From Chitinophagales bacterium (lineage in GTDB: Bacteria; Bacteroidota; Bacteroidia; Chitinophagales; Saprospiraceae): DNA of 41,518 nt. Below, one piece after another: positions 16,154 to 24,629 of the stretch. The stretch covers positions 1 through 41,518 of the forward strand of contig JAAFJN010000041.1 of NCBI GenBank assembly GCA_013298845.1, in the 5' to 3' direction. How positions within the stretch are numbered: the first letter of the stretch is position 1; each line of letters starts with the position of its first letter. The notes beneath the pieces are model-generated. The model did no database searches, was not told the DNA's origin, and saw only the letters and a list, made by a program, of their open reading frames with translations. A program made the position numbers and the translations under genes.

Positions 16154-18280
16154 TTATCCCCGAATATAGCCCGCTAAATCAGGATACTTTTTTACCAATC
16201 CCACGGCTTCGGCGCGGGTTAGGCGGGTGCCATTAACGTAAGCAACCACCGTTGCGGAGGTAAACCCGGCGGCAATGACATCTTTTTTAATGGCATTAAT
16301 GGCAGTTATGGTGCGCTCGGCACCGGCCATGTAACGGTATTCGCCGCTGCTCTGGTTACTTTCGATGAGTACATCGGAGAAAAGGCCCAATGCGTCGGAG
16401 GTGAGCACTTGCCGGGCGAGGGTCATTTCTACCCGATACATCAGCCCCTGGCCTTGCTCATCGAGGCGTTGGGTGCCCGCTGCCGCCATCAAATCGGATA
16501 CTACCGGCCGGTCGAGTTTAAATTTCATGGGTAATTCCCCCGACATGGTAATGGGTTCAATTTCCACGCGGCGGTTGAGGGTACGCCCGGCGGCATTATC
16601 GGTACCATTCACAAAATTTCGGGCGATGGGGTAGTTTGGGCCGGCGCTGCGCAGCACAATACGATCGGGTGAAACGCCCCCCGTTACGAGGGCTTTACCC
16701 ACCATATCCGCGCGTTTAATTCCGGCGTACAAGTCAAATTTTAACGGCCCACTTTCGTCTGTATTGACCGTCACCTGAAGTTTTACGTCGGGGAATTGGC
16801 GCGCCATGGCTACCGCCGAACGAATAATGGCGTTGTTGTCGTCGCTCAATACATCGCGGTCGGAGGTGTAAAACAAGGGCATTAGGGTGATTTCGGCGAT
16901 ATTATTGGTGCCTTCAACGGTTTTTACCTGTTCAAACATGGCAAATGCCGCTCGTTCCTGCGCGGGAGTGGCTTCTTTAAAATAGGCAAAATAAATATCG
17001 TAACCGCCGTAATTGTCACTAATGCGGTTCGACGAAAAACTGGCGAGGGAACCATCGTCGGCAATTCGGAACCAGGCTTCATCGCCGGGTGAATTGAGGC
17101 CATGTCCAAGCGTAACTGCCGGTGACCATTGGCGGGTTTCCAACGAAAAAGTGGACGTCCATACGTCCAGTCCGCCGATACTTTCGGTACGGTTAGTACT
17201 AAAATACAGGGTTTTTCCGTCGGAAGCAATGAAGGGCGTTGTTTCGTCGTAGGGTGAGTTTACTTCCGGCCCCAGATTGATGGCGGGTGCCCAGGTGCCA
17301 TTAAACCGGCGGCTGGCCCAAATATCAAGTCCGCCCTGACCACCTTCGCGGCGGCTGGCGAATATCACCACGCTATCGTTCACGTAAAATGGGTACTGAT
17401 CGCCCTGAAAAGCATCTACGGCCCCAATAAACGGGTTCGGGGAGGAGCGGTACTCGTCTTTTAGTCCGGCGGTATCGGTAAAAATTTCCCCACCAAACAG
17501 GGTAAAACCGCGAAACAGGTGCAATACTTTGCCATCATCGGTAAAGTCGAGGGCTATTTCGTAGCGCGGTGTATTTTGAAGGCTGCTGAACGGAACGGGC
17601 GGTTCCCAGCCGGTTGTTTTGCGTTGGGCGTAATAAATATCGCTACACCAATGTCCCCGGTCGTTGTCTTCGTAGCCGTCATCGTTTCGTTTGCCGCCCG
17701 TAGATCCGGCGCGGTTGGAGGAAAAGTAAATGCGGTTATTATGGTTAACAGAGGGCAATGGCGCAATATCATCGCCGGGTGAGTTGATCGTTTCACCCAG
17801 GTTTTCGACCAGTGCAATAGCGTCGTTACCGGCGGTCCGCATCGCACTTACACACCGTAAAATATTGTCTTTGGCGTTGTTCCGGAACGGGTGACCGTTA
17901 TCGGCGCGGCGAATAAACTGTTTGTACGCTTCAATCGCGGGTTCCCATTCCCCCAAGCCGTGGAGTGTACGCGCCCAATAAAAAAAATCCATGGGATCGG
18001 TACTGCGCCCCGGACCGGTAACATAACCAAGAAATTGTTTGGCCTGGTCGGGCAGGTGTAATTGATAAGCAGATTGGCCAATTTTGGATAAGACACCCAA
18101 ATCACCCGGCTTTATTTGTTGGTATTTGCTCAAATTGTCCAATGCCTCGGCCCAGCGACCATCCAAAAATGCTTTTTCGCCGTCGGTTTTGAGTTGCGAA
18201 GGCTTTTGCGCACAAAGGGATGATGCCGTAATGAGGAGGCATAAACCGATAATCAGGTAGTTTACTTTAACTTTTCTCAT
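16154..18280 (-). CDS. PorE-like protein: TPR, PD40 propeller, OmpA domain
   Basis: A 708-residue exported protein: signal peptide (about 1-25, ending LCA|Q), TPR helices (26-150), PD40/WD40-like beta-propeller (about 160-440, with repeats such as GKTLYFSTNRTESIGGLDVW), and an OmpA-like peptidoglycan-binding domain (about 470-585) with the family ending PNYPIARNFVNG...LNRRVEI. A further ~120 residues (MYRVEMTLARQVL to VVAYVNGTRLTRAEA) resemble a SPOR-like module. TPR, propeller and OmpA together match PorE, which attaches the type IX secretion ring to peptidoglycan; the regulatory domain of PorE is not evident here. ATG 18280 was chosen over a TTG four codons earlier. It lies 14 bases after the TolC-like gene. 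Confidence 0.88.
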   Translation of the reverse strand: MRKVKVNYLIIGLCLLITASSLCAQKPSQLKTDGEKAFLDGRWAEALDNLSKYQQIKPGDLGVLSKIGQSAYQLHLPDQAKQFLGYVTGPGRSTDPMDFFYWARTLHGLGEWEPAIEAYKQFIRRADNGHPFRNNAKDNILRCVSAMRTAGNDAIALVENLGETINSPGDDIAPLPSVNHNNRIYFSSNRAGSTGGKRNDDGYEDNDRGHWCSDIYYAQRKTTGWEPPVPFSSLQNTPRYEIALDFTDDGKVLHLFRGFTLFGGEIFTDTAGLKDEYRSSPNPFIGAVDAFQGDQYPFYVNDSVVIFASRREGGQGGLDIWASRRFNGTWAPAINLGPEVNSPYDETTPFIASDGKTLYFSTNRTESIGGLDVWTSTFSLETRQWSPAVTLGHGLNSPGDEAWFRIADDGSLASFSSNRISDNYGGYDIYFAYFKEATPAQERAAFAMFEQVKTVEGTNNIAEITLMPLFYTSDRDVLSDDNNAIIRSAVAMARQFPDVKLQVTVNTDESGPLKFDLYAGIKRADMVGKALVTGGVSPDRIVLRSAGPNYPIARNFVNGTDNAAGRTLNRRVEIEPITMSGELPMKFKLDRPVVSDLMAAAGTQRLDEQGQGLMYRVEMTLARQVLTSDALGLFSDVLIESNQSSGEYRYMAGAERTITAINAIKKDVIAAGFTSATVVAYVNGTRLTRAEAVGLVKKYPDLAGYIRG

Positions 18281-18294
18281 GGATTTTGTCAAAA

Positions 18295-19599
18295 TTATTC
18301 CCCAACAATTGCCTGCAACAAAGCGTCAGTCACAAAAATATCGTACTGCGTCTGTTGTACGCTGAACAGGGCCGCTTCTAAAGCCAATTGTGCTTCGCGG
18401 AGTTCGAGAATGGTGGATTGACCGGCCCGAAAACGTTCCAACGCAATGTTTTGCTGTTCGCGGGCCAACGCCAGATTTTGGTTGTCCAGTACCAGTGATT
18501 GTCTTAACGTGGCTGAGCGACCCACTAATGAAGAAAACTGTTGTTGCAATTGGGTGCGCAATTGTTTAATTTGGAGGTCAATTTTTTCGCTTTCTACCTG
18601 GGCTACGGCCCGTTGGCGCTCCAGGTTGCCGCCCGTGTAAAGCGGCATGGTGAAGTTAACACCCAATGTCGGCCCGTGTTGCATACTGAACAAAAAGAAA
18701 CCCGCGGTATTATCGCTGCGCTGAAAAGCATAACCACCGTTGAGACCAACGCGTGGTTTGGTGAGTGCTTTGGCCTGAGCAACGCTGTTTTGCGCTACCA
18801 AAAGGCGGTATTGTAACATCGCCAAATCGGTGTTGCTACTCCATATTTTTTGTAAAAATGCCGTTGAATCGGGCAGTTCGGGTAGGGAAGAGGGTAATGA
18901 GGTGGCGTTAACGGGTGTTTCGGGTGTACGCACCATTAATGTATTGAGGTTGCGTTGCGCATCACGGAGGTTATTTTGGGCCGTGATACGCTCTTTTTCG
19001 CGGCGATTGACGTCGCTTTGCGCCTGCAAAAGATCCACTTTATTACCAACGCCCACGTTGAGGCGATTGGTGGACAATTGGAGTCGTTCGCGGAATACTT
19101 TGATAATTTCGTCGGTGTTGCTCAGAATGGATTTTTGGCGCGATACTTCCAGCCAAGCCAAAGCGGTTTGAGAGGCAATATCCTGCATGGTCGCCCGCAG
19201 TTGTAATTGCCCCATATCGTCCATCAGTTGGAGGCGGTTTTTTTCCATGTACATCCGGCGACCATCGTAGAGGGTCCAACTGGCGCTGATATTGGTATTA
19301 AAGGTATTGGTAAGAGCCAATGGGCGATTAATTTCGTTACCATTGGCCAATTTTTGTTGAAAATTGACGGCGTTGGTGTTGTTCCCTGCGTTGAGGGCAA
19401 CCAAAGGCACTAAGCCTGCATTTGCCCGGGTATTATTTAAATGGGCAATTTCAACGTCGCTTTGGGCAATTTTCACCGCAAAATTCTGCTCAAGTGCAAT
19501 TTGGACGGCCTGTTGCAGCGAAAGAGAATCTTGCGCTTTAGTTAATGCCGGAGCCAATAACAAAAGCAGGGCAGGCCCAAAAATGCTTAATTTAGTCAT
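18295..19599 (-). CDS. TolC-family outer-membrane channel protein
   Basis: A 434-residue TolC-family protein: signal peptide (about 1-22), then two OEP repeats of long heptad-rich helices separated by short beta segments. Visible landmarks are LSLQQAVQIALEQN at the N-terminus, SWTLYDGRR and FTMPLYTGG (the paired strand/turn motifs of the two repeats) and FRAGQSTILELREAQLALEAA in the last helix. Such trimers form outer-membrane exit ducts for RND/ABC efflux or type I secretion. No membrane-fusion protein or pump lies beside it; it is instead 19 bases after mrdA in the cell-shape operon, so its partner is unknown. Confidence 0.93.
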   Translation of the reverse strand: MTKLSIFGPALLLLLAPALTKAQDSLSLQQAVQIALEQNFAVKIAQSDVEIAHLNNTRANAGLVPLVALNAGNNTNAVNFQQKLANGNEINRPLALTNTFNTNISASWTLYDGRRMYMEKNRLQLMDDMGQLQLRATMQDIASQTALAWLEVSRQKSILSNTDEIIKVFRERLQLSTNRLNVGVGNKVDLLQAQSDVNRREKERITAQNNLRDAQRNLNTLMVRTPETPVNATSLPSSLPELPDSTAFLQKIWSSNTDLAMLQYRLLVAQNSVAQAKALTKPRVGLNGGYAFQRSDNTAGFFLFSMQHGPTLGVNFTMPLYTGGNLERQRAVAQVESEKIDLQIKQLRTQLQQQFSSLVGRSATLRQSLVLDNQNLALAREQQNIALERFRAGQSTILELREAQLALEAALFSVQQTQYDIFVTDALLQAIVGE

Positions 19600-19618
19600 A
19601 GTAGAACGGTTTTAGGGC

Positions 19619-21553
19619 TTATTTGCCCGGTTTTTCATCCAATGGCATATTGGCTTTGGGGAGGGTATCTATTGCCACATTTCCTTTACGTTTGGCCAAT
19701 GGAATAGCGGCCAGTGCATTATCCAGCAAATTAGCCTGGTGCATTTTTTCTTCCAAAGCCTTGCGCTCGGGCAAAATATATCCCCGTAAGTATTTTTCAA
19801 TCATCAGACTGGCAATTGGGGCGGCGTAAGAGGCTCCCCAACCGGCGTTTTCTACATAAACAGCAATCGCTATCTTAGGGTTGTCTTTTGGTGCAAAAGC
19901 AAAAAATACGCTGTGGTCTTCTCCGTGTGGGTTTTGACTGGTTCCGGTTTTTCCGCAGATCTGAAAATCTGCTAAAGCGGCAATCCGCGCCGTACCCCGA
20001 TTAACACATTGAGCCATACCTTCTACCACAATTTCACAGTTTTGGGGCGAAATGCCCGTATCGTGCAGTTCCTTAAACTGCGGCGGGATGGGGGTGCCAT
20101 CCTTAAATGCCTTGCACAAATGGGGGGTGTACCATTTGCCTCGGTTGGCAATCAGGGCCGCAATATTGGCCATTTGGATGGTGGTTAATTGTAATTCTCC
20201 TTGTCCAATGCCCATCGACATGATGGTAGGCGAACGCCAGCCGCCGAGGCGTTTGGGGTAAATTTTATCGTAATAGGCCGTTGAGGGCAGGTTGCCGGGG
20301 TTTTCGTTCGGGTAATCAACCCCAAGGCGTTGGCCCAAACCCATGCGTTTGGCGTAAGAGTTGAACATATCCAGACCTTGGCCGGCGTTGCTGAAACCAA
20401 ATTTGTCCACAATATTCCTGAATTCACTAAAGAAATACGTGTTACAGGAAGTGGCTAACCCATCAACCACATTTCCCACGCCCGCGTGTGCGTGGCATTT
20501 GTACAGGCGCCCCGCGTAAAAATAGCCGCCGTTGCAACTGTATCCCTGTTCACGGTGCAGCGTACCTTCCTGCAAACCCACCATCGTAACAATGGTTTTA
20601 AAAATAGAACCAGGTGGGTATTTGGCCATGACCGTGCGGTCAAAAAACGGTTTTAAAGGATCGTTGAGCAGTTCGGAAAAAATTTGACCACGCGTTTGGG
20701 TCATCATCAGGAGGTTGGGGTCGTACGTAGGAGCGCTCACCATCGCCAAAATTTCGCCCGTGGAGGGTTCAATGGCTACAATGCTACCCGTTTTGTTGGC
20801 CATTAGATATTCGCCAAACGCCTGAAGATCAATGTCAATGGACGAAATCATATCGTGACCGGATACGGCAAACGTATCACGGGTGCCTTCCTGAAACGGC
20901 CCAACAATTCGCCCGAGGTTGTTTTTTAGCAAAAAGTTTACACCTTTTTCGCCCCTCAAAAAAGACTCATATTCCGATTCAATTCCGGCCGCCCCAATGT
21001 AGTCGCCGGATGCATAAGCCGCGTCGCGGGAAATGTCGCGGTTATCTACTTCGTTGATATAACCCAACAAGTGCGCGCCCACGCTGAACGGATAGCGCCT
21101 GATATTCCGGATTTGTACGTAAAAGCCGGGAAATTCATACAGGTTTTCTTGTAGGCGGGCGTAGGTTTGGGTGGTGATTTTTTTTAAAAAAACAAAAGGA
21201 ACGTTTTTGGAAAAACGCCCCGAAGACCAGTCTTTTCTTAAATTTTGTTTAAATTCATCCCGGGTAATGTCCAACATTTGACAAAAACGGGTGGTGTCCA
21301 TTTTGGGATCAATCTGATTGTAAGTCACCATCAGATCGTACATCGCGTTGTTATTTACGATGAGTTTGTTGTTTCGGTCAAATACCAATCCACGCGACGG
21401 GTAAGCTGTCATGCGGTGGATCGCGGTGGCATCGGCGGCACGGCGGTACGAATCATCAATAACCTGTAATTGCAGGGCACGAATAACCAAGGCGGCGGCT
21501 GCCAACACGATAACAATCTGAATGTCACGTTGCCTTTTAAAGGATTCTACCAT
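19619..21553 (-). CDS. mrdA: Penicillin-binding protein 2 (elongation transpeptidase)
   Basis: A 644-residue class B PBP that cross-links peptidoglycan during side-wall growth with RodA and MreBCD. There is an N-terminal membrane anchor (about 9-29), a dimerisation domain with RGLVFDRNNKLIVNN, and a transpeptidase domain with all three motifs: S316-I-F-K319 (PPGSIFKT), S369-C-N371 and K535-T-G537 (CGKTGTSQNP). It is 3 bases after mreD in the mreB-C-D-mrdA run. In many bacteria rodA follows directly; here a TolC-family gene does. The C-terminal ~50 residues are a charged tail. Confidence 0.96.
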   Translation of the reverse strand: MVESFKRQRDIQIVIVLAAAALVIRALQLQVIDDSYRRAADATAIHRMTAYPSRGLVFDRNNKLIVNNNAMYDLMVTYNQIDPKMDTTRFCQMLDITRDEFKQNLRKDWSSGRFSKNVPFVFLKKITTQTYARLQENLYEFPGFYVQIRNIRRYPFSVGAHLLGYINEVDNRDISRDAAYASGDYIGAAGIESEYESFLRGEKGVNFLLKNNLGRIVGPFQEGTRDTFAVSGHDMISSIDIDLQAFGEYLMANKTGSIVAIEPSTGEILAMVSAPTYDPNLLMMTQTRGQIFSELLNDPLKPFFDRTVMAKYPPGSIFKTIVTMVGLQEGTLHREQGYSCNGGYFYAGRLYKCHAHAGVGNVVDGLATSCNTYFFSEFRNIVDKFGFSNAGQGLDMFNSYAKRMGLGQRLGVDYPNENPGNLPSTAYYDKIYPKRLGGWRSPTIMSMGIGQGELQLTTIQMANIAALIANRGKWYTPHLCKAFKDGTPIPPQFKELHDTGISPQNCEIVVEGMAQCVNRGTARIAALADFQICGKTGTSQNPHGEDHSVFFAFAPKDNPKIAIAVYVENAGWGASYAAPIASLMIEKYLRGYILPERKALEEKMHQANLLDNALAAIPLAKRKGNVAIDTLPKANMPLDEKPGK

Positions 21554-21556
21554 AGT

Positions 21557-22072
21557 TTATTTTGTTCGGAAAAGACTCATGTAAATCCCCGTCAATACCA
21601 TTGAAACCGCCAAAGCAATGATTGTTTTGAGCGAAATGGAACCGAAGTACACAAAGGTAAACTCACTTACCGAAAAATACCAGAATAAATGGGCGAAAAA
21701 GTAAACTGCGGCTACTTGTAAAAAAGTTTGCCAACCAACGTGGTGGGGTGATGGAACCGGATCTTTACCGGCAAAGCCACCTTTGGGTTCAAAAATGGCT
21801 AATATTAGTGGGCGGCAAAATGCCGAAAACGCCGAAGCACTGGTGTGAACCCCCGGTGTATCGTAGGCAAAATCTATCATTACGCCCATTAAAGCGCCTA
21901 CTAAAATGGCTGCCGACGTAGGAATCATTACGGGCAGCAACAGGACAAAAATGGGGTAAGCAATGATGTGAAAATAGGTTCCAATGGCAGAGGAGGCCTG
22001 CTTAAACACAAGGGTCTGGGCTAAATAAAGCCCCAGAAAACGCAAGACATTGGAAAGAATTACATTATTCAT
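21557..22072 (-). CDS. mreD: Rod shape-determining protein MreD
   Basis: A 171-residue integral membrane protein with five or six hydrophobic helices. The family's usual LxxxFxxGLxxD-like element appears as ILVGALMGVMIDFAYDTPGVHTSASAF, with the Bacteroidota-type RPLILAIFEPK following. MreD connects MreC and MreB to the PBP2/RodA synthase. Identity rests on its position between mreC (8-base overlap, translationally coupled) and mrdA as well as on the helices. Confidence 0.92.
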   Translation of the reverse strand: MNNVILSNVLRFLGLYLAQTLVFKQASSAIGTYFHIIAYPIFVLLLPVMIPTSAAILVGALMGVMIDFAYDTPGVHTSASAFSAFCRPLILAIFEPKGGFAGKDPVPSPHHVGWQTFLQVAAVYFFAHLFWYFSVSEFTFVYFGSISLKTIIALAVSMVLTGIYMSLFRTK

Positions 22073-22916
22073 TAATGGCCTTGTTTTGGAGACTATCTAT
22101 TATGGGTGCAAATAATTCGTTGATGATGTACACCACTTTCATGCTGCCGGGATTTTGGGATAGTTTTACGTTAATGGCGTAAAAATTGCTGCCCGGGGGC
22201 AGGCTTTTTTCCGCAACGGTACCAATCATTAAGTTTCCGGGAAACATACTGGAATAACCACTGGTGTACACGGTATCCCCAATTTGAGGATCAATGTCCT
22301 TGGGGATGTCATTGAGTTGCATCATGGTATAGTCTTTGGTATTAGTCCACACCAAAGAACCCAGTTGACCATCCAATTTTGCCGAAACGCGACTTTGTTG
22401 GTGCAATACCGACATGGCCAGGCAATAATGTTTGTCCACGTACCGGACAATACCAGCGATGCCATTTTGGGAAATAACCGCCGAGTTGCGCACAACTCCA
22501 TCGGCATAACCTCTGTTAAGGGCTATCCAGTTGTTGCGTTTATCCACCGAATTAGAAACGATGTCGGCGGGAATAACGCTGTACTTTGGAGTCTTACGGG
22601 AAAGTGGTAAGGTATCAATGGGGAGCGCATACGCCGTATCCAAGGTGTAGTGGGAATACGTTTTGCGTTGTAACAACTCGGCGCGCAGCGCGGCATTTTC
22701 CCACATAAGACTATCCACAACTTGCGGGAGTTCGCTATATCGCATGGCTTTACGGCGCTGTTCGAGCATATTGCCCGCCGCGATTCCGTAAGTGTTTTCC
22801 CATACCAGACCTTGTTTGGTATTGAAGGTGACAATAACATAAAAGCACACTGCTTCTACGAGTACCAGTGTGACGAAGCCACCTTTTTGGAAGAGTAGCC
22901 TTAAGAGTGCCTGCAT
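22065..22916 (-). CDS. mreC: Rod shape-determining protein MreC
   Basis: A 283-residue bitopic protein: one N-terminal membrane helix (about 13-30), a short coiled coil (about 60-85, LMWENAALRAELLQ) and the periplasmic double beta-barrel (about 110-265) with VSNSVDKRNNWIALNRGYADGV, ISQNGIAGIVRYVDKHYCLAMSVLHQQSRVSAKL and GDTVYTSGYSSMFPGNLMIG, all family landmarks. It binds PBP2 and activates the elongasome. It is placed 6 bases after mreB and overlaps mreD by 8 bases. Confidence 0.95.
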   Translation of the reverse strand: MQALLRLLFQKGGFVTLVLVEAVCFYVIVTFNTKQGLVWENTYGIAAGNMLEQRRKAMRYSELPQVVDSLMWENAALRAELLQRKTYSHYTLDTAYALPIDTLPLSRKTPKYSVIPADIVSNSVDKRNNWIALNRGYADGVVRNSAVISQNGIAGIVRYVDKHYCLAMSVLHQQSRVSAKLDGQLGSLVWTNTKDYTMMQLNDIPKDIDPQIGDTVYTSGYSSMFPGNLMIGTVAEKSLPPGSNFYAINVKLSQNPGSMKVVYIINELFAPIIDSLQNKAINE

Positions 22917-22922
22917 ATAATA

Positions 22923-23954
22923 TTATACGCTTTTCCGATCAATCAGGAAAGAGTATTTGCCTGCGTTGCGCAACACCATACCGGTACCACGAACAACTGC
23001 ACGCAGCGGGTCATCTGCCAGGTGAACGTTCAGTTTGGTTTTACCTTCCAAACGACGGTCGAGACCGCGCAGTAAGGCACCGCCACCGGTGAGGTAAAGA
23101 CCGGTTTTGAAAATATCAGATGCCAATTCAGGTGGTGTTTCTTCCAATGCGCGAAGTACGGCATCTTCAATTTTACTAACACTTTTATCAATGGCGTACG
23201 CTACTTCCTGGTAACCAACGCGAATTTGCTTGGGGATACCGGTCATCAGGTCACGACCATTTACGGCGTAATCTTCCGGTGGGTTTTCCAAGTCGTGCAT
23301 GGCAGAACCAACGTGAATTTTCACTTGTTCGGCGGTACGTTCCCCGATGAGCATATTGTGCTCCCGTTTCATGTACGCCATAATATCATTGGTGAGTTCG
23401 TCGCCGGCAATACGGATGGATTGGTCACACACAATACCGGAGAGGGCGATTACGGCAATCTCGGTGGTGCCACCACCAATATCAATAATCATGTTACCGA
23501 TGGGTTCTTCCACATTCAGACCAATGCCAAGTGCGGCCGCCATGGGTTCATGGATCAGATACGTTTCTTTGGAATCAACGTGATCGGCGGAGTCAAATAC
23601 CGCGCGTTTTTCCACTTCGGTGATACCACTTGGGATACAAATCACCATTTTGAGGTGGTTAAACAGGCTGCTGCGACGGCCTACCATGTTAATCATGCCT
23701 TCAATCATGGCCTCGGCGGCCTGGAAATCGGCAATTACGCCGTCCTTCAATGGGCGGACTGTTTTAATGTTTTCGTGGGTTTTTTCGTGCATCTGCATGG
23801 CCTTGAGGCCAACTGCAATGGTTTGGCCACTGCGGCGGTCCATTGCCACGATAGAAGGTTCATCCACTACCACCTGGTCGTTCATCATGATCAGGGTATT
23901 TGCCGTACCGAGGTCAATTGCCAGTTCCTGCTTAAAAAATTTAAAAAAACTCAA
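22923..23954 (-). CDS. mreB: Rod shape-determining protein MreB (actin homologue)
   Basis: A 343-residue bacterial actin. Phosphate 1 motif AIDLGTANTLI, connecting motifs, phosphate 2 MIIDIGGGTTEIAVIALSG and the adenosine motif GLYLTGGGALLRGLD are intact. The N-terminal amphipathic helix (MSFFKFFKQ) suits membrane binding. It assembles on the inner membrane and guides side-wall synthesis. First gene of the seven-gene minus-strand run down to holA; a TACTTTTG box about 115 bases upstream is the likely promoter. Confidence 0.97.
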   Translation of the reverse strand: MSFFKFFKQELAIDLGTANTLIMMNDQVVVDEPSIVAMDRRSGQTIAVGLKAMQMHEKTHENIKTVRPLKDGVIADFQAAEAMIEGMINMVGRRSSLFNHLKMVICIPSGITEVEKRAVFDSADHVDSKETYLIHEPMAAALGIGLNVEEPIGNMIIDIGGGTTEIAVIALSGIVCDQSIRIAGDELTNDIMAYMKREHNMLIGERTAEQVKIHVGSAMHDLENPPEDYAVNGRDLMTGIPKQIRVGYQEVAYAIDKSVSKIEDAVLRALEETPPELASDIFKTGLYLTGGGALLRGLDRRLEGKTKLNVHLADDPLRAVVRGTGMVLRNAGKYSFLIDRKSV

Positions 23955-24069
23955 GGTATATTAAGAATTAAACGAGTGCAAATAGAGGCTTCGTGTTATT
24001 GCCCGTTATTATTGGGAAAAGGTATGAAACCTGTTTGAGAATGTTAATGATTTTGGTTCAAAAACCGCG

Positions 24070-24077
24070 CAAAAGTA
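24070..24077 (-). promoter_or_regulatory. -7 promoter box for the mre run (minus)
   Basis: Reads TACTTTTG followed by CGCGG on the minus strand. The expected start near 24064 gives a leader of about 110 bases before mreB. The nearest TTG is 24 bases upstream on that strand, slightly long. The stretch between mreB and the biotinyl protein (23955-24143) holds nothing else I can name. Confidence 0.6.
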
Positions 24078-24143
24078 CGCTATTTTCCCAAAAATATTGT
24101 GCAAATTATGCTACTTAAATTTTAAATTTTTTTTTGAAGCGCA

Positions 24144-24629
24144 CTATTCCATTTCCAACATGACCTGTCCTTTTTCAACGGCGGCTCCCTTTTGTACCTT
24201 AACGCTTTTTATTACGGCCTCGTTGGTTGCCTTAATAACATTTTCCATTTTCATGGCTTCAAGGATGAGCAGGGTATCGCCTTTTTGCACCGTTTGGCCT
24301 TCGGCGACATTTATTTGCAAGACCAAGCCTGGCATTGGTGCTTTAATGATGTTTTGCTTTTGGACGCTGGCGACGTTGAGGCCCATTTGTTGGATCAATC
24401 GCTCGTAATAGTCGCTGATTTGGACTTTAAAACGATGCCCGTTCACCTCCAGCAGAAAATACCGGTTGGGATAATTGGCCTCCAGCAATCGTATCTGGTA
24501 GGACTGCCCGTCCTGAAGGGCCTGAAATGCCTGCTCTCCGTTGGGAACAATATCGAGCGTTTGGGCGGCATCGGGGGTAACATCGAACTGATAGCGGTCA
24601 TTTACCGCAATTTTGAATGGCTCTTTCAT
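24144..24629 (-). CDS. Biotinyl (BCCP-type) carrier protein
   Basis: A 161-residue protein. The N-terminal ~85 residues form a variable beta-rich domain (YQIRLLE, YFLLEVNGHRFKVQI), as in the BT-domain region of propionyl/acyl-CoA carboxylase alpha subunits. The C-terminal biotinyl domain (about 93-161) begins KAPMPGLVLQINV and carries EAMKMEN with Lys127 as the biotin attachment site. It would carry CO2 between a biotin carboxylase and a carboxyltransferase, neither of which is in the window. Its ATG follows the stop of the SpoIIE-type phosphatase with no spacer. Confidence 0.92.
   Translation of the reverse strand: MKEPFKIAVNDRYQFDVTPDAAQTLDIVPNGEQAFQALQDGQSYQIRLLEANYPNRYFLLEVNGHRFKVQISDYYERLIQQMGLNVASVQKQNIIKAPMPGLVLQINVAEGQTVQKGDTLLILEAMKMENVIKATNEAVIKSVKVQKGAAVEKGQVMLEME

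Noticed and set aside
24117..24137. A/T-rich stretch after the biotinyl protein gene as a terminator
   Set aside because: A weak A-T-only palindrome with no stable stem; not supported.
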